A DNA stretch of 56,930 nt, from NCBI RefSeq assembly GCF_026013475.1, contig NZ_JAPDPH010000019.1, positions 1 to 56,930 of the forward strand, given 5' to 3'. Below are positions 16,142 through 24,181 of the stretch, in pieces. The position numbers and the translations under genes were made by a program. Position 1 is the first letter of the stretch, and each line of letters starts with the position of its first letter. This DNA is from Micromonospora yasonensis. Its GTDB lineage: Bacteria > Actinomycetota > Actinomycetes > Mycobacteriales > Micromonosporaceae. The notes below the pieces were generated by a model. That model had not been told where the DNA came from. It made no database searches and was given only the letters and a program-made list of their open reading frames with translations.

Positions 16142-16486
16142 ATGGCTGACCCGTGGCTCGCCCTGGAATTCGGCGCCGATCCGACGGAGCGGATCGCGCA
16201 GGTCGGTGCCGCCCACGAGGCGTTCCTCGCCGGGCACGTCACCGCGGACCCGGTCCGGGACGTGGTCCGCCGGTCATGGGAACGCTCCGCGCTGCTCGAT
16301 CCGGAGACCACCGCGCCGGTCGACCTGGCCGACGACGCGCTGGAGGGCTACCGGGCGACCCACCCCCTGGCCCGGGTGCTGCCGCTCTTCCGCGACCTGC
16401 TCGGCGGGATCGCCCACGACGGCGCGCACCTGATGGCGGTCTGCGACGTGTACGGGCGGCTGCTCTGGGTGGAGGGGCATCCGGGG
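16142..16486 (+). pseudogene. 5' fragment of a GAF-domain transcriptional regulator (part of a chimeric frame)
   Basis: ATG 16142 has a good GGAGG site seven bases upstream. The first ~115 residues ([20 protein letters not shown] ... [20 protein letters not shown] ... [18 protein letters not shown]) match the start of GAF/AcoR-like regulators that sit upstream of alcohol/aldehyde dehydrogenase genes. At about 16484-16487 the sequence passes in frame into the middle of an aldehyde dehydrogenase. The rest of the GAF domain and all the DNA-binding part are missing. The frame stays open through to 17359, so a 405-residue chimeric protein could be made. Confidence 0.7.
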
Positions 16487-17015
16487 GCCCTCGAAGGCTT
16501 CACCATGTTCGCCCTCAACCAGGGCGAGGTCTGCACCTGCCCGTCCCGGGCCCTGATCCAGCAGGGCCACTACTCGGACTTCCTCGCCGCGGCGGTGGAG
16601 CGGACTCGTCAGGTACGCCAGGGCCACCCGTTGAACACCGAGACGATGATCGGCGCGCAGGCGTCGAACGACCAGCTCGAGAAGATCCTGTCCTACCTGG
16701 ACATCGGCCGCCAGGAGGGGGCCCGCGTCTTGACCGGGGGCGGGCGCGCCGACCTCGGCGGCGAGATCTCCGGCGGGTACTACGTCGAGCCGACCATCTT
16801 CGAGGGCGACAACTCGATGCGGATCTTCCAGGAGGAGATCTTCGGCCCGGTGGTCTCAGTGACCTCCTTCGCCGACCTGGACGACGCTGTGAAGATCGCC
16901 AACGACACCCTGTACGGCCTCGGCGCCGGCGTCTGGACCCGGGACATCAACACCGCGTACCGGGACCAAGAACCTGCTGGTCAGCTACTCCCCGAAGAAG
17001 CTGGGCTTCTTCTGA
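16487..17015 (+). pseudogene. Internal fragment of an aldehyde dehydrogenase with a second deletion
   Basis: From [20 protein letters not shown] (catalytic Cys region) the frame follows an AldB/ExaC-type aldehyde dehydrogenase through [20 protein letters not shown] and [25 protein letters not shown]. The N-terminal cofactor-binding half is absent. At about 16961-16966 the sequence jumps to the C-terminal tail [16 protein letters not shown], but in another frame, with stop at 17013-17015. About 45 residues containing the GGYKQSG-type segment are lost. The chimeric frame instead reads through this tail out of phase into the next gene. The dehydrogenase cannot be active. Confidence 0.75.
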
Positions 17016-17359
17016 TGGCCGACCCGGTCACCCTGACTCCCGCGGCGGCCGAGCTGATCCGGTCGCTGCGGGAGTCGCACGGCCCGATCATGTTCCACCA
17101 GTCCGGCGGCTGCTGCGACGGCAGCGCCCCGATGTGCTACCCGGCCGGCGAGTTCCGCACCGGCGGATCGGACGTCCGGCTCGCGGCGCTGGCGGTCGAG
17201 GGGGTGCCGGAGCCGGTCGAGTTCTGGATGTCCGCCGCCCAGTGGAAACTGTGGAAACACATCCGGCTCACGGTCGACGTGGTCCCCGGCCGAGGCAGCG
17301 GCTTCTCCCTGGAAGCCCCCGACGGAGTCCGCTTCCTCATCCGCTCCCACCTCGCCTAA
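17015..17359 (+). CDS. DUF779 family protein
   Basis: A 114-residue protein from ATG 17015, which overlaps the original dehydrogenase stop (TGATG). [18 protein letters not shown], then [44 protein letters not shown], is the DUF779 signature with its Cys-rich loop. DUF779 proteins accompany AldB/ExaC aldehyde dehydrogenases and are thought to act with them; the exact role is unknown. Here the partner gene is destroyed, yet this domain is intact. It is also in frame with the upstream fragments, so it may be made either alone or as the C-terminus of the chimera. Confidence 0.8.
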   Translation: MADPVTLTPAAAELIRSLRESHGPIMFHQSGGCCDGSAPMCYPAGEFRTGGSDVRLAALAVEGVPEPVEFWMSAAQWKLWKHIRLTVDVVPGRGSGFSLEAPDGVRFLIRSHLA

Positions 17360-17364
17360 GGCAA

Positions 17365-17398
17365 CGGGGGCGGGTGGGCACTCGCCCATCCGCCCCCG
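17365..17398. terminator. GC-rich hairpin between convergent genes
   Basis: Arms CGGGGGCGGGTGGGC (17365-17379) and GCCCATCCGCCCCCG (17384-17398) pair fully apart from one G-U pair, with a four-base loop. The hairpin sits between the DUF779 stop (17359) and the stop of the lectin-like gene (17411) and can serve both. Confidence 0.75.
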
Positions 17399-17410
17399 CG
17401 CACGTCCACC

Positions 17411-18160
17411 TCAGCCGAGGCTGAAGACCACGTTGTCCAACTCGCCGCGGAACTGGTCGTTGTTGGTCAGCCCGGTCCCCTTGGCACCGATGTTGACCTT
17501 GGCGGTGCTGGTGATGTTCATGCTCGCACCGCCCTTGGTGTCCACCGTCTCGGTGCCGACGAGCAGGGTCAGCACGTCGCCCCGCCGCTTGCACTGGACG
17601 AACTTCCAGCCCTGGTCGGCGATCGAGACGTCCGAGCCGAGCAGGACCTCGGGAAGAGCGAGGCCGTTGGCGTCGGTGCCCTTGATGCGGCAGCCCGGCT
17701 TGCCACCGTCGAGCTGAAGCTTCCACTGCGCCGGGTCGGCGAACAGCCCCTTCTGCACCAGGTTGGCCCCGGTGGTCACCTGAGCCGAGGTCACCTTGAC
17801 CAGCGCGCTGACGGTGAAGTCCCCGGTGCCCGGGTTCAGGTTCGGCGCGTCCGGCACCTGGACGATGGCGCTACCCGCGGCGGGGAAGGCGAGCGCCGGG
17901 CTGCTGCCCGTACCGTTCGGCCGGGTGGCCCGCGAGATGCTGCCCGTGCCGTTCACCGCGATGCAGCCCGAGTCGCCCGGAGTGGCCACGTCGGCGAAAC
18001 ACCCCGACGTCCACGGGCCCGGCTCGACCTGCCCGCTCGGCGCGGCGTCGAAGTCGAGGCGCAACTGCTCCGTGGCGGCGTACGCAGGCGCGGTGTCCAC
18101 CAGCACGGCGGCGGCGAGGGTGGCGACACCCAGGGCGACTGCGGACATGGTTCGACCCAT
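17411..18160 (-). CDS. Secreted LamG/concanavalin-like domain protein
   Basis: A 249-residue exported protein. MGRTMSAVALGVATLAAAVL followed by DTAPAYA/ATEQL is a Sec signal peptide with cleavage near residue 28. The mature part is an all-beta jelly-roll typical of laminin-G/concanavalin-like lectins (LRLDFDAAPSG ... FTVSALVKVTSAQVTTGANLVQKG ... WKFVQCKRRGDVLTLLVGTETVDTKGG ... FRGELDNVVFSLG). Cysteines at GCFAD, GCIAV, GCRIKG and QCKRR could form two disulfides. There is no catalytic domain, so it probably binds a polysaccharide outside the cell. It is monocistronic, between a hairpin terminator and a short upstream region. Confidence 0.8.
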   Translation of the reverse strand: MGRTMSAVALGVATLAAAVLVDTAPAYAATEQLRLDFDAAPSGQVEPGPWTSGCFADVATPGDSGCIAVNGTGSISRATRPNGTGSSPALAFPAAGSAIVQVPDAPNLNPGTGDFTVSALVKVTSAQVTTGANLVQKGLFADPAQWKLQLDGGKPGCRIKGTDANGLALPEVLLGSDVSIADQGWKFVQCKRRGDVLTLLVGTETVDTKGGASMNITSTAKVNIGAKGTGLTNNDQFRGELDNVVFSLG

Positions 18161-18281
18161 GAAGGTCCTCCGAGATCATGCCGCGGTCCCCCGTACGGCC
18201 GCAGCGTCCCCCCATGATCACGAAGACCACCACCACTGTCAATGCCCGGCGCGTCGCCGCGGGTGCCGGCTCTCCCCCGAC

Positions 18282-18593
18282 TCATGCGATCTGACGGAGG
18301 TCGTCCCCGTAGTCGAAGATGATGCGCAGCTTCGCACCGAGCGCGTTCGCGTACCGGCTCAACGTGGCCACCTCGTTCACGTCGAGGTCCCCGTTCTCGA
18401 TCTGGCTGACTCGGCCGGGCGTGACGTCCATGAGGTCGGCCACCTGCCGCTGAGTGAGCCCCAGGCGCTTGCGCTCCTCGGCGAGGTGAAAAGCGCTCAC
18501 CCAAGCCTCGGTGCGGGCCCGCTCCTCCTCGTACGCGACGTCGTCGCCGCCCAGTTCGGCACGAACGTCATCCCAGTCGTAGAACTCCGTCAC
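18282..18593 (-). CDS. HigA-like XRE-family antitoxin
   Basis: A 103-residue protein from GTG 18593 (VTEFYDWDDVRAELGGDDVA). The first ~40 residues form the toxin-binding arm. AEERKRLGLTQRQVADLMDVTPGRVSQIENGDLDVNEVATLSRYANALG is a typical XRE helix-turn-helix. Position, size and the preceding RelE/HigB-like frame identify it as the antitoxin of a HigBA-type pair. The toxin half is truncated, so this antitoxin has no working partner at this locus. It may survive as an autonomous repressor or as an anti-addiction remnant. Confidence 0.85.
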   Translation of the reverse strand: MTEFYDWDDVRAELGGDDVAYEEERARTEAWVSAFHLAEERKRLGLTQRQVADLMDVTPGRVSQIENGDLDVNEVATLSRYANALGAKLRIIFDYGDDLRQIA

Positions 18594-18759
18594 GACTCCC
18601 CCCGAGAGGCCGGCCCAACCCCGGCCCGACCTCTGCCAGTTTGTCCACGGCCACCCGCACGCTCTCGTACGAGGCGGGATCGGCCCGCCGCAGGTCTCGC
18701 AGCCACTGGCGGACCTCACGGGTGACCCGGACCGACCAACGTCCCTTGGCAGCGCCCAC
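18568..18759 (-). pseudogene. Truncated RelE/HigB-like toxin
   Basis: A 63-residue frame starting MGAAKGRWSVRVTREVRQWL, then LRRADPASYESVRVAVDKLAEVGPGLGRPL. This is the N-terminal half of actinobacterial HigB/RelE-type mRNA interferases. After GRPL the family normally continues with the strand-rich catalytic part carrying basic residues, about 60 more residues. Here the frame turns into GGSRDGVLRLG and ends inside the antitoxin start. A deletion therefore removed the catalytic C-terminus and joined the toxin stub to the antitoxin. Confidence 0.7.
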
Positions 18760-18797
18760 CCGTCAACTATAGCTCGGCCTAAACATCGGGAAGACGG

Positions 18798-19811
18798 TCA
18801 GCGGGAGTCGAGGAGGGGTTGGGTCGGGTTCCAGGGTGGGCCGCCGGCGGCGTCGCGGCGGCGGCGGGCGATCGCGGACAGCGCCTCCAGGACCACCCGG
18901 TTGCCGAGGTACGCGGTGATGTCGGCGTGGTCGTACGGCGGGGCCACCTCGACCACGTCCACCCCGACCACGGGCAGCTCGTAACAGCAGCGCCGGACCG
19001 CGTCGAGGAGTTGGCGGGAGGTCAGGCCGCCCGGCTCGGGGGTGCCGGTGCCGGGGGCCATCCCGGGGTCGACCACGTCCACGTCGACGGAGAGGAAGAC
19101 GCCCTCGCACTCGTCCACCGCGATCTCGAACGCCTCGGAGAGACAGGAATCCAGGCCGCGGGCCACCACCTCGGTCATCTCGTACGAGCGCATCCGCTGC
19201 TCGGCCATCCACGCCAACGTCTCCGGGCCGGGCCAGTAGCCGCGCAGGCCGATCTGCAGGAAGCGGTCGCCGCGTACCGCGCCGGACTCGATGAGCCGGC
19301 GCATCGGCTGGCCGTGCCCGTGCAGGGAGCCGAACTCGATGTCCCCGGTGTCGGCGTGCGCGTCGAAGTGCACCAGCGACACCCGGCCGAAGCCGTGCCG
19401 CCGGGCCACCCCGGTGGCGTCGGGCAGGGCGATGGAGTGGTCGCCGCCGAGCACGATCGGGATCGCGCCGGCCCGGGCCACGGCGTGCACCGCTGACTCC
19501 AGCGCCGCCAGCGAGCGCTCGATGTCGCCGGAGAACATCTCCACGTCGCCCGCGTCGTAGACCTTCAGGTCCTGCAAGCCGTCGACGCGCATCGCCAGGG
19601 ACGGGCGGGAACCGTCGTGCGGCAGATAGCAGGCCTGCCGGATGGCGGACGGGCCGAACCGGGTGCCCGGCCGGTGCGAGGTACCGCCGTCGAAGGGCGC
19701 GCCGACGATCACCACGTCCGCGTCGGCGTAGGTCGCCGGCTCGGAAATCGTGCACGGCGGCACGCCGAGGAACGTGATGTCGGGGCCGAACATCGGGCCG
19801 TAGCGGGTCAC
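18798..19811 (-). CDS. speB: Agmatinase
   Basis: A 337-residue ureohydrolase that splits agmatine into putrescine and urea. Binuclear-manganese motifs are all present: VLGGDHSIALP, VHFDAHADTGD and SVDVDVVDPGMAPGTGTPEPGG, as is the early GAPFDGGTSHRPGTRFGP loop of agmatinases. GTG 19811 overlaps the preceding stop (GTGA), so translation is coupled. It is the last gene of a minus-strand run potD-potA-potB-potC-oxidoreductase-saccharopine-dehydrogenase-like-speB, which links uptake to catabolism. Related guanidino substrates (guanidinobutyrate, guanidinopropionate) cannot be excluded by motif. Confidence 0.9.
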   Translation of the reverse strand: MTRYGPMFGPDITFLGVPPCTISEPATYADADVVIVGAPFDGGTSHRPGTRFGPSAIRQACYLPHDGSRPSLAMRVDGLQDLKVYDAGDVEMFSGDIERSLAALESAVHAVARAGAIPIVLGGDHSIALPDATGVARRHGFGRVSLVHFDAHADTGDIEFGSLHGHGQPMRRLIESGAVRGDRFLQIGLRGYWPGPETLAWMAEQRMRSYEMTEVVARGLDSCLSEAFEIAVDECEGVFLSVDVDVVDPGMAPGTGTPEPGGLTSRQLLDAVRRCCYELPVVGVDVVEVAPPYDHADITAYLGNRVVLEALSAIARRRRDAAGGPPWNPTQPLLDSR

Positions 19812-21010
19812 CGCTCCTCCATTCCCCACGGCGAGCCGTAGCCGGTCAGCAGGTCGAGGAAGGGCATCGGGGGGAACGCCTCCGGGCCGAGCACGCCGAC
19901 GCCGGACCAGGTGCCGGTGGCGAGCAGTTCCAGCGCGACCACCGGGTTGACCGCGGTCTGCCAGACCACCGCCTGGTGGCCGTACTCCCGCATCGACCAC
20001 TCGTTGTCGACCACGTGGTAGAGGTAGACCTTCCGGGGCCGGCCGTCCGGGCCGGTGCCGGTCACGTACGTCCCGGCGCAGGTCTTGCCGCGCATCCGGT
20101 CGCCGAGGGTGGCCGGGTCGGGCAGACTGGCGGCGACGACATCGCGGGGAGAAACCGAAGCCCCGCCCACCCGCACCGGTGACGTCGCGTCGAGGCCGAG
20201 CTTGTGCAGGGTCTTCAGCACCTCGATGAACTCGTCGCCGAGGCCGTACTTGAAGGTGACCCGCCTCGCCTTGACCCAGCGCGGGATGAGCAGCACCTCC
20301 TCGTGCTCCACGTTGACGCACTCCACCGGGCCGATCCCTGCGGGGAACTCGAAGACCTCGGGTTCGGAGAAGGGTGCGGTGGTGTACCAGCCCCGGCCCT
20401 CCTCCCAGATCACCGGCGGGTTGAGGCACTCCTCGATGGTGGTCCAGATGGAGAACGAGGGCGCGAAGTCGTAGCCGTCGACGGTGAGGTTCGCGCCGTC
20501 GCGGACCCCGATCTCGTCGATCTCAGTGAAGAGTTCGTCGGCGGCGTAGCGCGCGAAGACGTCGGAGAGGCCGGGCTCGACGCCGATGCCGCAGAGCGCG
20601 AGGCGTCCGGCCGCGGTCCACCGATCAGCGAGAGCGAACTGCTCGTCGCCGAGCTTGACCCCGGTCTCGGCGTACGGGGCGGTCGGGTGCGGGTGGGACA
20701 GCGACATCGCCATGTCCAGGTAGTCGGCCCCGGCGGCGTACGCGCCGTCGAAGATCGGCATGACGAAGCGCGGGTCGACCGCGTTGAGCACGTGCGTGAT
20801 CCCGTGCGCCTGGCAGAGCGCGGTGACCGCCTCCGCCGAGGAGGCGTCGAGCTGGGCGGCGACGAACCGGTCGCCGTGGCCGGCGACCGCCCGCTCGGCG
20901 CGGGCGGCGTCGTGGTCGGCGACCACCATGGTCTCGAAGAAGGCGCGGCGGGCGGCGATGGCGACGGCGGCGGAGCCGACCCCGCCGGCGCCGATGAGCA
21001 GGATGCGCAT
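19808..21010 (-). CDS. Saccharopine dehydrogenase-like NAD(P)-binding protein
   Basis: A 400-residue soluble enzyme with an N-terminal Rossmann fold (MRILLIGAGGVGSAAVAIAA), then VLNAVDPRFVMPIFDGAYAAGADYLDMA and GIGVEPGLSDVFARYAADEL, characteristic of the saccharopine/carboxynorspermidine dehydrogenase family. The C-terminal domain contains VECVNVEHEEVLLIPRWVKARRVTFKYGLGDEF and AGTYVTGTGPDGRPRKVYLYHVVDN. In this context it may reduce or oxidise an imine between a polyamine aldehyde and an amino acid or second amine. It overlaps the FAD oxidoreductase before it (ATGA) and agmatinase after it. The exact reaction is unknown. Confidence 0.8.
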   Translation of the reverse strand: MRILLIGAGGVGSAAVAIAARRAFFETMVVADHDAARAERAVAGHGDRFVAAQLDASSAEAVTALCQAHGITHVLNAVDPRFVMPIFDGAYAAGADYLDMAMSLSHPHPTAPYAETGVKLGDEQFALADRWTAAGRLALCGIGVEPGLSDVFARYAADELFTEIDEIGVRDGANLTVDGYDFAPSFSIWTTIEECLNPPVIWEEGRGWYTTAPFSEPEVFEFPAGIGPVECVNVEHEEVLLIPRWVKARRVTFKYGLGDEFIEVLKTLHKLGLDATSPVRVGGASVSPRDVVAASLPDPATLGDRMRGKTCAGTYVTGTGPDGRPRKVYLYHVVDNEWSMREYGHQAVVWQTAVNPVVALELLATGTWSGVGVLGPEAFPPMPFLDLLTGYGSPWGMEER

Positions 21011-22431
21011 CAGGAATCGAACCCCAGTCCAAGACGATCGAGCGTACGCAGCCACAGGTTGCGCCGCCCCTGGCGCGCGTCGGCGCGGGCGAGCGACCAG
21101 CGGGTGAGGTTGATGCCGGTGGCACGGAACGGCTCCGGCGGGAACGGCAGCGGCTTGCTGCGGACCAGGTCGAGCCGGGTCAACGGGGTCTCCGCGCCGC
21201 CGAGCAGGTCGAGCATGACCCGCGCGCCGAACCGGGTCGCCCCGACGCCGAGCCCGGTGAACCCGGCCGCGTACGCCAGCCGACCCTCGTAGGCGGTGCC
21301 GAAGAACGGGCAGAACCGGGTGCAGGTGTCGATGACGCCGCCCCAGCGGTGGCTGAACTGCAGGCCGTCCAGCTGCGGAAAGGTCGCGAAGAAATGGTCC
21401 GCCAGCGCGGTGAAGGTGGCCTGACGCTGCGCCAGCTCGGGGGCCATCCGGTTGCCGTAGTGGTAGACCGCGTCGTAGCCGCCGAAGAGGATCCGGCCGT
21501 CGACGGTGATCCGGTAGTAGTGGAACTGGTTGCCGACGTCGGCCAGCCCCTGCCGGTTCGCCCAGCCGACCGCCGCCCGCTGTTCCGCCGAGAGCGGCTC
21601 GGTCATCAGCGCGTAGTCGTAGACCGGCACCAGCCAGGCGCGCAGCCGGCGCAGCAGCGGCGGGAACGCGTTGCTGGCGAGCACGACCTGCCCGGCCCGG
21701 ACGGTGCCGGGCACGCCGTCGGGGCCGCCGGCCGTGGCCGCCCGCAGCGCCCCGCCGTCGCGGCGCAGGCCGGTGACCCGGGTGTGCTCGTGGATCCGTA
21801 CGCCGAGGTCGAGCGCGGCGCGGCGGAGCCCCCAGGCCAGCTTCGCCGGGTCGAGCATGGCCACCCGGTCCCGGTCCCACATGCCCCCCAGGTAGGTGGG
21901 CGAGTCCACCTCGGCGCGTACCTCGTCCCGGTCGAGCAGGCGCACGTCGTGGCCGTACCGGCGGGCCAGCTCGGCGTCCTCGGCGAGCCCGGCGAGCTGG
22001 TACGGCTCGACCGCCACGGCCAGCTCGCCGGTGCGTTCGAAGTCGCAGTCGATGCCGTGCTTGACGACCGTGGCGGCGATGGCGTCCAGGTTCTCCCGGC
22101 CGAGCCGTTCCAGCTCGTCGATCTCACCGGGGAACCGGTCGACCCCGTTGGCCAGGCCGTGGGTGAGCGAGGCGGCGCAGAACCCGCCGTTGCGCCCGGA
22201 CGCCGCCCAGCCGCAGGTACCCGCCTCGACCAGGAGCACGTCCCGATCCGGGTCGGCCTCCTTGGCCTGCAGTGCGGTCCAGAGCCCGGAGTACCCGCCG
22301 CCGACCACCAGGAGGTCGGTGTCGTGCGTGCCGGCCAGTGGCGGCAGCGGGTCGGGGCGTTCCGGTCGGTCCAGCCAGTACGGGACGGGCGCGGCGTCGG
22401 CCAGCGCCCGGCCGGTATGCGGAAGTTTCAT
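21010..22431 (-). CDS. FAD-dependent oxidoreductase, PuuB/DadA-like
   Basis: A 473-residue flavoenzyme starting MKLPHTGRALADAAPVPYWL. The FAD dinucleotide motif is LLVVGGGYSGLWTALQAKEADP, followed by GWAASGRNGGFCAASLTHGL, characteristic of DAO-superfamily enzymes such as gamma-glutamylputrescine oxidase. GRILFGGYDAVYHYGNRM and FSHRWGGVIDTCTRFCPFFG form the second FAD-contacting part, and AAGFTGLGVGATRFGARVM the C-terminal Gly-rich loop. ATG 22431 overlaps the potC stop (ATGA). It probably oxidises an imported polyamine or its conjugate to the aldehyde. No glutamylputrescine synthetase is seen here, so a free amine substrate is possible. Confidence 0.85.
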   Translation of the reverse strand: MKLPHTGRALADAAPVPYWLDRPERPDPLPPLAGTHDTDLLVVGGGYSGLWTALQAKEADPDRDVLLVEAGTCGWAASGRNGGFCAASLTHGLANGVDRFPGEIDELERLGRENLDAIAATVVKHGIDCDFERTGELAVAVEPYQLAGLAEDAELARRYGHDVRLLDRDEVRAEVDSPTYLGGMWDRDRVAMLDPAKLAWGLRRAALDLGVRIHEHTRVTGLRRDGGALRAATAGGPDGVPGTVRAGQVVLASNAFPPLLRRLRAWLVPVYDYALMTEPLSAEQRAAVGWANRQGLADVGNQFHYYRITVDGRILFGGYDAVYHYGNRMAPELAQRQATFTALADHFFATFPQLDGLQFSHRWGGVIDTCTRFCPFFGTAYEGRLAYAAGFTGLGVGATRFGARVMLDLLGGAETPLTRLDLVRSKPLPFPPEPFRATGINLTRWSLARADARQGRRNLWLRTLDRLGLGFDS

Positions 22432-23270
22432 GATCTGCTCGTGGCGGTACCGGCGCCCACGGCGGGAGCCGCGAGGGCGGCGCGCCGGGCCCGCCGGCCG
22501 CGCAGCGAGCTGGCACCGACCAGCAGCAGCGCGATCACGAACATCGCCGTGCCGATGACGTTGACCTGCGGCGGGATGCCCCGCTGGGCGGCACCCCAGA
22601 CGTACATCGGGAAGGTGACGGTGGTGCCGGCGTTGAAGTTCGTGATGATGAAGTCGTCGAAGCTGAGCGAGAAGGCCAGCAGCGCGGCGGCCACGATGCC
22701 GGGCAGCACCAGCGGCAGGGTGATGCGCCGGAACGTCTGCCACTCGCTGGCGTACAGGTCCATGGCGGCCTCCTCCAGCCGCCGGTCCATGCCGGAGAGG
22801 CGGGCCTTCACGGTGACCACCACGAACGAGACGCAGAACATGACGTGCGCGATGACGATGGTCCAGAAGCCCTGCGGCACCCCGGCGGCGACGAAGAGGG
22901 CGAGCAGCGAGGTGCCCATCACCAGTTCCGGGGTGGCCATCGGCAGGAAGATCAGGCCGTTGATCCCGGACCGGCCCCTGAAGCCGTGCCGGACCAGGGC
23001 GAACGCCATCAGGGTGCCGAGGATTGTGGAGACCACCGTGGCGATCAGGCCGATCTCCATGCTGCGCACCACCGCGTCGCACATGTCGGAGGTGGCGCAG
23101 GGCTGCTTCCAGTTGTCCAGGGTGAACTCGTTGAAGTCGTAGGACAGCCGGCTGGACGGGCGGTTGAAGGAGAGGCCGGCGACCACGAGGATCGGCAGCG
23201 AGAGGTAGAAGAGGACGAGCAGGGCCACGCCCATCACCCACCGGTCGGCGACCCACCGCGAGATTCGCAT
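22428..23270 (-). CDS. potC: Polyamine ABC transporter permease PotC
   Basis: A 280-residue inner-membrane permease with six predicted helices, starting [20 protein letters not shown]. The EAA-type loop that docks the ATPase reads RRLEEAAMDLYASEWQTFRRITLPLVLPGI, close to PotC/PotI of spermidine/putrescine importers. SFDDFIITNFNAGTTVTFPMYVWGAAQRGIPP is also diagnostic of PotC. The C-terminus is a basic tail. It overlaps PotB upstream and the FAD oxidoreductase downstream, in both cases by a few bases. Confidence 0.92.
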   Translation of the reverse strand: MRISRWVADRWVMGVALLVLFYLSLPILVVAGLSFNRPSSRLSYDFNEFTLDNWKQPCATSDMCDAVVRSMEIGLIATVVSTILGTLMAFALVRHGFRGRSGINGLIFLPMATPELVMGTSLLALFVAAGVPQGFWTIVIAHVMFCVSFVVVTVKARLSGMDRRLEEAAMDLYASEWQTFRRITLPLVLPGIVAAALLAFSLSFDDFIITNFNAGTTVTFPMYVWGAAQRGIPPQVNVIGTAMFVIALLLVGASSLRGRRARRAALAAPAVGAGTATSRS

Positions 23271-24181
23271 CAGAGCACCTCCTCCGTGCCGGCCTTGCGC
23301 AGGTAGACGAAGACGATCGCGAGGATCGCCGCCATCAGCAGGAACGACAGGGCCGCGCCCTGCGGGTAGTCCAGCCGGACCAGGAACGCCGAGTCGATAA
23401 CGTTGCCGATCATGTACTGGTTCGGGGTGCCGAGCAGCTCGGCGTTGATGTAGTCACCGGTGGCCGGGATGAAGAACAGCAGCGTGCCGGCGATCAGGCC
23501 GGGCATCGACAGCGGCAGGGTGACCTTCTGGAACGCCCGCAGCGGGCTCGCGTACAGGTCGTTCGCCGCTTCCAGCAGCCGGTAGTCGAGCCGCTCCAGG
23601 CTCGCGTAGAGCGGCAGCACCAGGAAGGGCAGGAAGTTGTAGGTCAGGCCGAGCACCACCGCCACCGGGGTGGCCAGCAGCCGGCCGTCGGGCCCGAGCA
23701 GGTGCACGTCCCGCAGCAGGCCGACCAGCCAGCCGTTGTCCGACAGGATGGTCTTCCAGGCCAGCGTACGGACCAGGAAGCTGGTGAACATCGGCGCGAC
23801 CACGGCGACCAGCAGCAGGTTCTTCCAGCGGCCCGCCTTCTGCGCGATCGCGTACGCCAGCGGGTAGCCCATCAGCAGGGCCAGCACCAGCGCGATCGCC
23901 GAGTAGGCGAACGACCGGACGAAGTGCGGCCAGTACGCCTGCAACGCGTCCGGGTAGTTGCCGAACGCCCAGGTCATCGCGTACCCGGTGGAGAGCGATC
24001 CGCTCGGGTCGTAGAGGCTGGCGGCGGCGAGCTGGAGCAGCGGCAGCGCGAAGAAGACCAGCAGCCAGGCCGCGCCCGGCAGCAGCAACAGGTACGGCAG
24101 CAGCTTGTACCGCCCCCGTCGGACGATCGGCGCGGCGGCCGGCTCCCCCGACGAAGTCGGTAACTGCGCGAGGGCGGTCAT
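23270..24181 (-). CDS. potB: Polyamine ABC transporter permease PotB
   Basis: A 303-residue permease ([20 protein letters not shown]) with a cytoplasmic N-terminal tail and six helices. The EAA loop is [63 protein letters not shown] is the signature of PotB/PotH. ATG 24181 overlaps the potA stop (ATGA); the frame upstream of it is only a shadow of potA. With PotC it forms the transmembrane channel. Confidence 0.92.
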   Translation of the reverse strand: MTALAQLPTSSGEPAAAPIVRRGRYKLLPYLLLLPGAAWLLVFFALPLLQLAAASLYDPSGSLSTGYAMTWAFGNYPDALQAYWPHFVRSFAYSAIALVLALLMGYPLAYAIAQKAGRWKNLLLVAVVAPMFTSFLVRTLAWKTILSDNGWLVGLLRDVHLLGPDGRLLATPVAVVLGLTYNFLPFLVLPLYASLERLDYRLLEAANDLYASPLRAFQKVTLPLSMPGLIAGTLLFFIPATGDYINAELLGTPNQYMIGNVIDSAFLVRLDYPQGAALSFLLMAAILAIVFVYLRKAGTEEVL

